Shown: one piece after another, positions 19,188 to 27,025 of the stretch
Layout: the number at the start of each line of letters is the position of its first letter
Position numbering within the stretch: the first letter of the stretch is position 1
Assembly: GCA_963837715.1 (NCBI GenBank)
Contig: CAWIOF010000004.1
Span: 806,001-870,000, forward strand
Reading direction: 5' to 3'
DNA from: JANYLB01 sp963837715
GTDB taxonomy: Bacteria; Actinomycetota; Acidimicrobiia; IMCC26256; JANYLB01
Length of the DNA stretch: 64,000 nucleotides
Made by a program: the position numbers and the translations under genes
Notes under the pieces: model-generated
The model's input: only the letters and a program-made list of their open reading frames with translations
Databases searched by the model: none
Told to the model about the DNA's origin: nothing

Positions 19188-19708
19188 TGAAGACTGCGCA
19201 GAGCGAGACGATCGGCTGGTTCGCCGGCCGCCTGCCCGACGGATGGTTCCGCGGCGCCCCCCAGGTCCGCTACGACCGGGAGGAGATCCTGGTCGTCGGC
19301 ACGATCGGTGAGCCCGATCTCGGATCCGACGCCGACGACGATGCCCGCGCTGCGGCTCGACGCTCCCGGGTCGAGCAGTTCCGGGAGGAGACCCGCACCC
19401 AGCGGATGCAGATCGCCGACGCCGCCGAGGAGCGGTTCGGGCGCAAGGTCGCCTGGGCGGTCGAGTGCGGCGGCGACCGCCACGTGTTCACGAGCCTCGG
19501 CGTCCCGGTGATGACGCGGTTGCGGATGGACGAACGAGCAGTGCTCGACACCCTCGTCGACGCGTCGGTCGCCCGCAGCCGGAGCGAGGCCCTCGCGTGG
19601 TGCGTGCGCCTCGTCGCCGAGCACGAGACCGAGTGGATCGGCGAGCTCCGCGAGGCGTTGACCCACGTCGAGAAGGTCCGCGACCGCCGCCCCGCCAAGC
19701 CCGCCTGA
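19187..19708 (+). CDS. Hypothetical protein with possible C-terminal ribbon-helix-helix-like segment
   Basis: The product is 173 aa. The first half is a soluble alpha/beta region with a clear strand (EEILVVGTIGEPDLG) and a charged helix. The segment MTRLRMDERAVLDTLVDAS followed by VARSRSEALAWCVRLV resembles the strand-helix-helix of CopG/Arc-like proteins, but sits at the C-terminus rather than the start. DNA binding is possible. It follows the HIT gene by 2 nt but seems to have its own leaderless promoter. Confidence 0.6.
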   Translation: MKTAQSETIGWFAGRLPDGWFRGAPQVRYDREEILVVGTIGEPDLGSDADDDARAAARRSRVEQFREETRTQRMQIADAAEERFGRKVAWAVECGGDRHVFTSLGVPVMTRLRMDERAVLDTLVDASVARSRSEALAWCVRLVAEHETEWIGELREALTHVEKVRDRRPAKPA

Positions 19709-19745
19709 CCCCAACCCCCCAACCCCCCAACCCCCAGCCCCCGTT
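19708..19745 (-). repeat. C-rich tandem repeat; G-quadruplex-forming motif on the minus strand
   Basis: Tandem CCCCAA-type units give, on the minus strand, five G-runs of 4-6 bases separated by TT or CT. This satisfies the usual four-tract G-quadruplex rule with very short loops. It lies between two convergent genes and may act as a terminator or replication pause; function is inferred only. Confidence 0.6.
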
Positions 19746-19827
19746 CCGGTCATGTCACCGGTTGTCCTGCAACCGCAGAGATGACCAGAACGAGGGCTCG
19801 GGCGTCGGCGTCGGCGTCGGCGTCGGG

Positions 19828-20733
19828 TCAGCGGGCGAGGAAGTCGAGGATCTTCGTCGTGACGAGCTCGGGCTGGTCGAGGTGCATGAAGTGGCCGGCC
19901 GCAGGGACGACGTCGACGTCGACGCCGGCGGGGAAGAACGGCGTGATCTCGCTCTCGACCACCAGTTCGATGCCCATGCAGCCGTCGTCGGCGCCGTGGA
20001 GGTAGAGGGTGGGAACGGGGATCGGGCCGCTGCCCGCAGCCGCGACGTCGGCGAGCTCGGGGTTGCCGGGCGTGCTCCCGAGCATCGCCCGGTAGTAGCC
20101 GATCGCGGCCTCGGTCGATCCGGGCGCGCCGAGGGTGTCCTTCAAGCCCCGCATGAACGCGGGATCGGGGACGAGGCCGGGTGACCAGTCGCGCCACAGC
20201 AGGTCGATGACCGCGAAGTCGTTCATCGGTACGACCATCTCGGCGAGCGGCGTCTGGAAGAAGAAGATGTACCAGGAGCGCTTGAGCTGTTCGGGCGTCG
20301 ACAGGAAGCGCGTCATGAGCGCGGCCTGATGCGGCACCGCCATCGTCACGAGCTTCGAGAACCGTTCGGGTCGGTGCCCGACCGCGACGTACGCCGCGAT
20401 CGCACCCCAGTCGTGGCCGATGAGCACCGCGTCGCGATCGGGCGCCAGCGCATCGGCCAGCGCGAGCGCGTCGAGCGCGATCGACGCGATCTCGTAGTTC
20501 CCGTCGGGCGCCAGCCCCGTCGGCGCGTAGCCCCGCAGCCACGGCGCGACCGCGTGGTAGCCGGCGCCCGCGAGCGCGTCGAGCAGGCCCGACTCCGTGT
20601 ACGTCGGCGCGTGGTCGGGGAACCCGTGCAGGCAGAGCGCGAGCGGACCGTCGGCGGGTCCGGCTTCGAGGTACGCGAAGTCGACGCCGTTGGCGACGAT
20701 CCGGCGCGGGGCGTTCGGGGTGGGTTCGGTCAT
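19828..20733 (-). CDS. Alpha/beta hydrolase, epoxide hydrolase/dehalogenase-like
   Basis: The product is 301 aa. CLHGFPDHAPTY forms the oxyanion region and LIGHDWGAIAAYV the nucleophile elbow with Asp, as in epoxide hydrolases and haloalkane dehalogenases. A cap domain follows, and the C-terminal AAGHFMHLDQPELV contains the catalytic His. The substrate is unknown. ATG 20733 has TAGTCT 8 nt upstream. A six-base tandem repeat (GGCGTC, about five units) lies immediately beyond its stop. Confidence 0.8.
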   Translation of the reverse strand: MTEPTPNAPRRIVANGVDFAYLEAGPADGPLALCLHGFPDHAPTYTESGLLDALAGAGYHAVAPWLRGYAPTGLAPDGNYEIASIALDALALADALAPDRDAVLIGHDWGAIAAYVAVGHRPERFSKLVTMAVPHQAALMTRFLSTPEQLKRSWYIFFFQTPLAEMVVPMNDFAVIDLLWRDWSPGLVPDPAFMRGLKDTLGAPGSTEAAIGYYRAMLGSTPGNPELADVAAAGSGPIPVPTLYLHGADDGCMGIELVVESEITPFFPAGVDVDVVPAAGHFMHLDQPELVTTKILDFLAR

Positions 20734-20762
20734 GGGCCGGGAGACTACGGCCCGAACACGGA

Positions 20763-20796
20763 TTGACGACTAATCATTAGGCTGCTAATGATTAGT
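20763..20796 (+). promoter_or_regulatory. Promoter with palindromic MarR operator
   Basis: TTGACG (20763-20768) and TAATGA (20786-20791) are 17 bp apart. A perfect 12-bp inverted repeat, ACTAATCATTAG (20769-20780) and CTAATGATTAGT (20785-20796), overlaps the spacer and -10 box. The marR start codon follows at 20802. Autoregulation by the downstream MarR-family repressor is the simplest reading. Confidence 0.8.
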
Positions 20797-20801
20797 TCGC
20801 T

Positions 20802-21284
20802 ATGGAATCCGGACGGCCCAAACCCCGAGACGCAGAAGCGCCGTTGGGGCGACGCCTCTACCTCGCCCAACGGGCGCAGCACGATCTGCTCGACGCCCGG
20901 CTCTCGCAGCGGGGGGCGAGCCTGTGGAACTGGGTGCTCCTGCGCTCCGCCGCCGAAGCCGACGGCGCCAGCCAACGCGAGCTCGCGGCGGGGATGATGA
21001 TCGAGCCGCCGACCCTCGTCCGTCACCTCGACAAGCTCGCCGCCGAGGGCCTCGTCGAGCGTCGACCCGACGACCACGATCGGCGGGTCACGCGCGTGTT
21101 CGTCACCGATGCCGGCCGTTCCCGCCTCGCCGAGTTGCACGAGGTCGTGATGGAGATCGACGCCGAGTTCCGCGCCGTGCTCGCCCCGAAGGAGATCGAA
21201 GGGTTCGGACGAGCCCTGACGCGCGTCCACGAACACTTCGCCGCCCTGAAGCAGAAGGAAGATGCCGATGGCAACCAACCCTGA
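20802..21284 (+). CDS. MarR-family transcriptional regulator
   Basis: The product is 160 aa with a winged helix: GASQRELAAGMMIEPPTLVRH is the recognition region (given in two parts: GASQRELAAGMM and IEPPTLVRHLDKL), then EGLVERRPDDHDRRVTRVFV as the wing. It probably represses its own operon, which encodes a DrrAB-like exporter, and is released by a small ligand. ATG 20802 lies 6 nt after the palindromic operator, implying a very short or leaderless mRNA. Its 3' end overlaps the ABC ATPase gene by 23 nt. Confidence 0.9.
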   Translation: MESGRPKPRDAEAPLGRRLYLAQRAQHDLLDARLSQRGASLWNWVLLRSAAEADGASQRELAAGMMIEPPTLVRHLDKLAAEGLVERRPDDHDRRVTRVFVTDAGRSRLAELHEVVMEIDAEFRAVLAPKEIEGFGRALTRVHEHFAALKQKEDADGNQP

Positions 21285-22236
21285 TCCCGCGAACGTCGAG
21301 GTCATCCGCACCGAAGCGCTCACGAAGGTCTATCCGGGCGACATCCTCGCCGTCGACGGGCTCGACCTGTCGGTGACCCGCGGTGAGATCTTCGGACTGC
21401 TCGGGCCGAACGGCGCCGGCAAGACGACGACAGGCGGGATGCTCACGACGCGCGTCATCCCGACCGGCGGACGCGCGTTCGTCGGCGGCGTCGACGTGGT
21501 CCGTCACCCGACCGCGGCGAAGCAGGTGATCGGCGTGGTCCCGCAGACGAACACCCTCGACCGCTCCCTCACGGTCTGGGAGAACCTCTACTTCCACGGC
21601 CGCTTCTTCGGGATGAACGCGAAGACGTCGAAAGCCGAGGCGACCCGCTTGCTCGAGCAGTTCCGCCTCTCCGACCGGGCGGGCGTCGACGTCAACGCGC
21701 TGTCGGGCGGGATGGCACAACGGCTGATGGTCGCCCGGGCGATCATGCACCGACCGGCGATCCTGTTCCTCGACGAGCCGACTGCGGGGCTCGATCCGCA
21801 GAGTCGCATCGCCCTGTGGGACATCCTCGGCGAGCTCCACACCGACGGCCAGACGATCCTCCTCACCACGCACTACATGGAAGAGGCCGACGCGCTCTGC
21901 GACCGCCTCGCGATCATCGACCACGGCAAGCTCCTCGCGCTCGACACGCCCGAGCGGCTGAAGCGCTCCGTCGGGATCGACGCCATGATCACCGTGAGCG
22001 CAACCGGCGACCTCGACCGGCTCGCCACCGTGCTGCGCGACGCGATCCCTGCTGCGACGAAGGTCGAAGCCGTGGAGGGGGTCGTGCGGGTGTGGGTGCA
22101 GCAGCTCCGCGGGGTGTTGCCCGCCATCGTGGACGCGTCCGAGAAACAGGGGTTCGCGGTGACCGACCTGTCGTCGACCGAGCCGACGCTCGAGACCGTC
22201 TTCATCAACCTCACCGGGAAGGACCTCCGCGAATGA
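21262..22236 (+). CDS. ABC transporter ATP-binding protein, DrrA-like
   Basis: The product is 324 aa. Walker A is GPNGAGKTTT, the Q-loop VVPQTN, the signature LSGGMAQRLM, Walker B ILFLDEPTAGLD and the H-loop LLTTHYMEEAD. The extra C-terminal domain of about 90 residues is typical of DrrA/NatA-type exporters. ATG 21262 or 21268 is possible; AAGGA lies about 8 nt before 21268. Its stop overlaps the permease start (ATGA), so the pair is translationally coupled. It would power export of drugs or lipids under MarR control. Confidence 0.9.
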   Translation: MPMATNPDPANVEVIRTEALTKVYPGDILAVDGLDLSVTRGEIFGLLGPNGAGKTTTGGMLTTRVIPTGGRAFVGGVDVVRHPTAAKQVIGVVPQTNTLDRSLTVWENLYFHGRFFGMNAKTSKAEATRLLEQFRLSDRAGVDVNALSGGMAQRLMVARAIMHRPAILFLDEPTAGLDPQSRIALWDILGELHTDGQTILLTTHYMEEADALCDRLAIIDHGKLLALDTPERLKRSVGIDAMITVSATGDLDRLATVLRDAIPAATKVEAVEGVVRVWVQQLRGVLPAIVDASEKQGFAVTDLSSTEPTLETVFINLTGKDLRE

Positions 22237-23084
22237 CCTCGATCACCGCCCCCACCACGATCCCGGATGCCGCGACGTTGGAGCAGTCGACCCGCGTCGC
22301 GACGCGGAAGGCCTTCACTGCGCTGTTGCTGCGTGACCTCACCGTGCTGCGCAAGCAGCTCGGCCAGTTCCTCCCCCGCACGTTGCTCCAACCGTTCCTG
22401 CTCGTGTTCGTGTTCACGTACGTGTTCCCCAAGATCGGTCAGGGCATCGGTGGCTCGGGCTCCGGCGAGGCGTTGTTCTCGACGATGCTCGTGGCCGGGG
22501 TGGTCGGGCTGAGCATCATGTTCCAGGGCATCCAGTCGGTCGCGCTGCCGATGGTGCAGGAGTTCGGGTTCACCCGCGAGATCGAAGACCGCGTGCTCGC
22601 GCCCATGCCGGTGTCGCTCGTGGCGATGGAGAAGGTGATCTCCGGCGCGCTGAACGGACTCTTCTCCGCCCTGCTCGTGTTCCCGATCGCGGCGATCGTG
22701 CCGGCGACGCCCGTCGACCTGCAGATCAACTGGCCGGTGCTGCTCACGCTCACGCCGCTCGCTTGCTACATGTGCGGCGCACTCGGCCTGACCTTCGGCA
22801 CCTTCTTCGACTCCCGCACCGTGCCGTTGCTGTTCGGGATCGTGGTGCTCCCGCTCACGTTCCTCGGGGCGATCTACTACCCGTGGCAGTCGCTGGAGCC
22901 GATCCGCTGGCTCCAGATCGCGGTGCTCGTGAATCCGCTCGTCTACATGTGCGAGGGCTTCCGGGCCGCGCTCACGCCCGTTCCCCACATGAGCCTCTGG
23001 GCGGTCTACCCGGTGATGATCGGGTTCTCCGCCCTCTTCACCTGGGTCGGGATCCGCAGCTTCAAGAAGCGGGTGCTGTCTTGA
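22233..23084 (+). CDS. ABC-2 type permease, DrrB-like
   Basis: The product is 283 aa with six predicted membrane segments and the ABC-2 layout: an amphipathic start, helices around FLLVFVFTYVFPKIG and ALFSTMLVAGVVGLSIMFQG, and the conserved PLVYMCEGFRAAL near the last periplasmic loop. It pairs with the ATPase upstream to form a DrrAB-type exporter. The TGA stop at 23082-23084 directly abuts repeat copy F. Confidence 0.9.
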   Translation: MTSITAPTTIPDAATLEQSTRVATRKAFTALLLRDLTVLRKQLGQFLPRTLLQPFLLVFVFTYVFPKIGQGIGGSGSGEALFSTMLVAGVVGLSIMFQGIQSVALPMVQEFGFTREIEDRVLAPMPVSLVAMEKVISGALNGLFSALLVFPIAAIVPATPVDLQINWPVLLTLTPLACYMCGALGLTFGTFFDSRTVPLLFGIVVLPLTFLGAIYYPWQSLEPIRWLQIAVLVNPLVYMCEGFRAALTPVPHMSLWAVYPVMIGFSALFTWVGIRSFKKRVLS

Positions 23085-23165
23085 TGGTCGAATCCGCTGC
23101 GGCGGCTCGATCGCTCACCGGTTCCCGTCCTGTGGAGTGCGTCCGCCGCCTCCGCTTCTTCTCCT
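23084..23165 (-). repeat. Interspersed ~83-bp repeat, copy F (reverse)
   Basis: A full copy in reverse orientation begins on the last base of the permease stop codon (TGATGGTCGAATCC). It ends about 45 nt before the next gene. Confidence 0.85.
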
Positions 23166-23212
23166 GTGTCGGAGTTTCGGGCACCCTCTGAACTGGGTAT
23201 CCTCCACGCACT

Positions 23213-24114
23213 ATGACGGGGGGCGCTGCTGTCAGCTTCTTCGGTGTCCGGGGGTCGACCCCATGCGACGGGCCGAGTCTCGCCCGGTACGGGGGGAACA
23301 CCTCCTGCGTGGTGGTCGAGGCCGACGGCCACGACCCCATCGTGCTCGACCTCGGTACCGGACTCCGCAACTACGGCGCCGAGTTGGTCGCTGCGGGCCG
23401 CCACGAGGGCCTCCACGCGTCGGTGCTGCTGACCCACCTCCACTGGGACCACATCCAGGGACTCCCGTTCTTCGCTCCGCTCTTCAGCCCCACCACCGTG
23501 TTCGACGTCCACGGTCCCCGCCAGGCGGAAGGCCCGCTCGGGGAGGTCTTCGCGGGCGTGATGTGTCCGCCGTACTTCCCGATCACGCCCGACGGCCTCG
23601 AGGGCACGGTGCGGTTCCACGACACCGGCGACGACGACTTCCCGATCGGGTCGGCCAAGGTGCGTTCTCGGTGGGTACGTCACGTCGGACCCACCCTCGG
23701 GTACCGGGTCGATATCGGTGGCGTCTCCGTCGCGTACATCTCCGACCACGGGCAGGCGTGCGGCGGCGGTAGTCCGGTCGAGGGCGACGACTTCGTGCCC
23801 CACGAAGTGCTCGAGCTCGCCGACGGCGCCGACCTCCTCATCCACGACTCGCAGCACACCCAGGCCGAGTTCACGAACAAGCGCCACTGGGGTCACTGCA
23901 CGATCCAGTACGCGGTGCACGTCGCGCACGAGGCGGGCGCCCGCCAGCTCGCGCTGTTCCATCACGACCCCGCGCACAGCGACGACCAGATCGACCAGAT
24001 CCTCGTGATGGCGCAGGACTACGCCGCCTCGCGGGGGGTCCGCCGGTGTTCGCGGCGTCGGAAGGTCTCACGGTCGCGCTCCAGCCGCCCTACCCCACGA
24101 AAGCGACCCGATGA
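23213..24114 (+). CDS. MBL-fold metal-dependent hydrolase (frameshift near 24040)
   Basis: The product is about 300 aa. FFGVRGSTPCDGP at the start and THLHWDHIQGLPFF (metal site) place it with MBL proteins that act on phosphodiesters or as response-like outputs. Further ligands are in YISDHG and HDSQHTQAEF. A run of G at about 24037-24042 appears one base short: restoring a base continues the frame to a normal end and a TGA at 24112-24114 that overlaps the next ATG. ATG 23213 has TATCCT 9 nt upstream. Confidence 0.8.
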
Positions 24115-24632
24115 GCGACGCCGCACCGCCGGCCTCCACCGAACCCGACGAAGAGATCCTCCGACCCGACGAAGCCCAGTTCCGGGCCGTGCTCGGACAC
24201 TTCGCGACCGGTGTCACCGTGATCACCGCGGTCGACGCCGACGAACCGGTCGGCATGGCTGCGAACTCGTTCACGTCGGTGTCGCTCGAACCACCGCTGG
24301 TGCTCTTCTGTGCCGCGACCTCCTCGACCACCTGGCCGCGCATCCAGCGGTCGGGCGCGTTCGCCGTGAACATCCTCGGTGCGCACCAGGAAGCGGTGTC
24401 GCAGCTGTTTGCGACCCGGGGTGCCGACCGGTTCGGTTCGGTCGGCTGGCGGATCGGCGTCGGTGGATCGCCGGTGCTCGACGACGTCCTCGCCTATCTC
24501 GACTGTCGGATCGAGGCCGAGCACGAGGCGGGCGACCACGTCATCGTGGTCGGTCGGGTCCTCGACCTCGGCATCACCGAGGGGTCCAGCCCTCTCCTCT
24601 TCCACCGCGGCGCCTACGGAAGGCTCCTCTGA
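24111..24632 (+). CDS. Flavin reductase family protein
   Basis: The product is 173 aa. FRAVLGHFATGVTVITAVD and MAANSFTSVSLEPPLVLFC are hallmark segments of HpaC-type NAD(P)H:flavin reductases or FMN-binding partners of two-component monooxygenases. It starts within the stop of the MBL gene (ATGA), so both are translated together. No oxygenase partner is in the window. The TGA stop forms the edge of repeat copy G. Confidence 0.9.
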   Translation: MSDAAPPASTEPDEEILRPDEAQFRAVLGHFATGVTVITAVDADEPVGMAANSFTSVSLEPPLVLFCAATSSTTWPRIQRSGAFAVNILGAHQEAVSQLFATRGADRFGSVGWRIGVGGSPVLDDVLAYLDCRIEAEHEAGDHVIVVGRVLDLGITEGSSPLLFHRGAYGRLL

Positions 24633-24716
24633 TGGTCGAATCCGCTGCGCCGGCTCTACCGCTCACCCGGTCCGGCCACTGTGGCGGGTGTCCGCCGGCT
24701 CCGCTTCTTCTCCTGT
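24632..24716 (-). repeat. Interspersed ~83-bp repeat, copy G (reverse)
   Basis: A full reverse copy starts on the last base of the flavin reductase stop (TGATGGTCGAATCCGCTGCG) and ends in GCTTCTTCTCCTG. The same stop-codon junction as copy F. Confidence 0.85.
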
Positions 24717-24822
24717 AGCCCGATCTTTGGGTCTCCTGACCCAGGGTTTCCCAGGGTGTCGTGGTGTGGAATGGGAAGGCACCGCGGGCCGGCTGGGACA
24801 CCTGAGATCGCGGAGGATCGAC

Positions 24823-26676
24823 ATGGACGTCCGGATGCTCGGCCAGGCCGAGGTGCTCGGCACGCTGGGCGACGTCGCCCACGACAGGGAACGACACCGT
24901 CGGCGCCGCATCACGCAGGTCGCCGTCGTGCTCGGACTCGTCGCGACGTGGTTCTACTGGCGACTCCTGTCGGGCAACCCGGCCCGGTTCGGGTGGCCCC
25001 ACGTGTCCGTGCCGGCCGGCTTCCAGGACTACCTGCCCGGCCTCATCCTCGTGCTGCTCCTCGGCGGTTCGCTCATCATCCCGCTGTTCGTCGCCGGCCG
25101 CTCGCCGCACGTGCAGTACCGGCCGAGCGAGATCCCGGTCACGTTCAACGACGTCGTCGGCCTCGGCATGGTCCGCGACGAGGTCGTGAAGACCCTGAAC
25201 CTGTTCCTCGCCTACAAGACGTTCCGTGACCGCATGGGTGGCAACCCGCGCAAGGCGATCCTGTTCGAAGGTCCGCCGGGTACCGGCAAGACCTACATGG
25301 CCAAGGCGATGGCGCGGGAAGCCGGCGTGCCGTTCCTGTTCGTGTCGGCGAGCGCGTTCCAGTCGATGTACTACGGCCAGACCAACCGCAAGATCCGCTC
25401 GTTCTTCAAGAAGCTCCGGGCCGCGGCCCGACGCGAGGGCGGTGCGATCGGGTTCATCGAGGAGATCGACGCGATCGCCGGCGCCCGGAGCGGCATGCGG
25501 TCGTCTCCGCTGCCCGACTCGCTCCAGCACGGCGGCGCTGCGTTGAGCGTCGAACGATCCGACTCGCGCGAAGGCATCAGCGGTGTCGTGAACGAACTGC
25601 TGATCCAGATGCAGTCGTTCGACCAGCCGACGGCCGGAGCCCGCCTCAAAGGCGCGTTGTTCGACATCGTGAACCGATTCCTCCCCGAGGGTCACCAGTT
25701 CGAGAAGCGGCCGCCGGTCGCGTCGAACATCCTCGTGATCGGGGCCACGAACCGCGCCGCCGACCTCGATCCTGCACTCCTGCGCCCGGGTCGCTTCGAC
25801 CGGTCGATCCACTTCGACCTCCCGAGTCGCTCCGGTCGGCGCGAGATCATCGACTACTACCTCGAGAAGAAGGCGCACGTCCCCGAGCTCGACAAGGACG
25901 AACGGCGCGACCAGCTCGCGGCGATGACGTTTGCGTACTCGCCGGTGATGATCGAGCACCTCTTCGACGAAGCACTGGTGTGGTCGTTGCGCGGCGGGCG
26001 CGAGGCGATGGAGTGGGACGACGTCCAGCAGGCGAAGTTCACCGAGGAGATCGGCCTGAAGCAGCCGGTCGAGTACACCGAAGACGAGAAGCGCACGATC
26101 GCGACCCACGAGGCGGGTCACGCGGTCGTCGCGTACCTGAACGGCATCGGCCGCAAGCTCGAGGTCCTGTCGATCATCAAGCGCGCCGACGCCCTCGGTC
26201 TGCTCGCGCACTCCGAGACCGAGGAGCGCTACACCCGCACCCGGACGGAGCTGATCGCGTCGATCCAGATCAGCTTCGGCGGCATGACCGCGGAGGAGCT
26301 GTTCTTCGGTGAGTCGGGCACCGGCCCCGGAAGCGACCTCGCCGCGGCCACTCGCATCGCCGCTCAGATGGTCGGGGCCTACGGCATGGCCGGCTCGCTC
26401 GTGAGCTTCGAGGCGATCGAGTCGTCGCCCGTGAGCCAAGGCATCGTCGGCAAGGTGCTCGCCGACGACGAGGGTCGACGCGCCGTCGACCGCCTGCTCG
26501 ACCAGGCCAAGGAAGACGTGCGCAAGTTGCTCGACGAGAACCGCCACCTCGTGATCGCACTGCGCGACCAGCTGCTCGTCCGCGAGGAGCTCGTCGGCGA
26601 CGAGATCACCGAGGTGTTGCTCCATGCGGCCGAGGCCGAGCGCTTCGACCGGATCGAACGGGCCGGCCGTGGCTGA
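24823..26676 (+). CDS. FtsH-like membrane AAA+ zinc metalloprotease, divergent
   Basis: The product is 617 aa with two N-terminal membrane helices (about 32-50 and 65-87), a AAA+ domain and an M41 protease domain. Walker A is GPPGTGKT. The Walker B region reads GFIEEIDAI, so the usual Asp of the IDEID motif is Glu. An insert of about 60 residues follows before the second region of homology (ATNRAADLDPALLRPGRFDR). The zinc site HEAGH and the later GSDLAAAT aspartate are intact. It should degrade membrane or damaged proteins; ATPase rate may differ from housekeeping FtsH. ATG 24823 has GGAGG about 6 nt upstream. Confidence 0.85.
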   Translation: MDVRMLGQAEVLGTLGDVAHDRERHRRRRITQVAVVLGLVATWFYWRLLSGNPARFGWPHVSVPAGFQDYLPGLILVLLLGGSLIIPLFVAGRSPHVQYRPSEIPVTFNDVVGLGMVRDEVVKTLNLFLAYKTFRDRMGGNPRKAILFEGPPGTGKTYMAKAMAREAGVPFLFVSASAFQSMYYGQTNRKIRSFFKKLRAAARREGGAIGFIEEIDAIAGARSGMRSSPLPDSLQHGGAALSVERSDSREGISGVVNELLIQMQSFDQPTAGARLKGALFDIVNRFLPEGHQFEKRPPVASNILVIGATNRAADLDPALLRPGRFDRSIHFDLPSRSGRREIIDYYLEKKAHVPELDKDERRDQLAAMTFAYSPVMIEHLFDEALVWSLRGGREAMEWDDVQQAKFTEEIGLKQPVEYTEDEKRTIATHEAGHAVVAYLNGIGRKLEVLSIIKRADALGLLAHSETEERYTRTRTELIASIQISFGGMTAEELFFGESGTGPGSDLAAATRIAAQMVGAYGMAGSLVSFEAIESSPVSQGIVGKVLADDEGRRAVDRLLDQAKEDVRKLLDENRHLVIALRDQLLVREELVGDEITEVLLHAAEAERFDRIERAGRG

Positions 26677-26941
26677 CCGGACACCGACGCCGTGGCTGAC
26701 ACCGACGCGTGGCTGCGGAGTCGAGCCGGTCGAGGAGGACGTCGCGGTCGAGCGGAGAGACTTCGGCGACCTCGTGTTCCTGATCGGGCCCGATGCCGCC
26801 TCGGTGGGCCGGGCAGTGCGCGAGGAGTCGAGCGGTGCGGCCGGGCGGGTGCTGGCCTTCGTCGGTGCGCCCGACCACCCGGCGCTCACCGAGATGCTCG
26901 CCGAACTGGGCGCCGCGTCCTCCGAAACCCCCGGTAGCTGA
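26669..26941 (+). CDS. Small hypothetical protein overlapping ftsH-like gene
   Basis: The product is about 90 aa, starting at GTG 26669 inside the last codons of the protease gene. It contains FGDLVFLIGPDAASVGRAV and a helical end PALTEMLAELGAA. The overlap suggests coupled translation with the protease. No family was recognised; it could be a small partner of the protease. Confidence 0.5.
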   Translation: MADRTPTPWLTPTRGCGVEPVEEDVAVERRDFGDLVFLIGPDAASVGRAVREESSGAAGRVLAFVGAPDHPALTEMLAELGAASSETPGS

Positions 26942-27025
26942 CACCGGGGTCGCTGGTACCCTCGCTGACGCGGCCCGAGCGCTCTCGCCGGGCACGCCGC
27001 AACGGAGCGATCGCGGGGGAGGGAC

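Noticed and set aside
19800..19829. GGCGTC tandem hexamers as a functional array
   Set aside because: Five short units just beyond a stop codon are simple-sequence repeats. No further structure supports a function.
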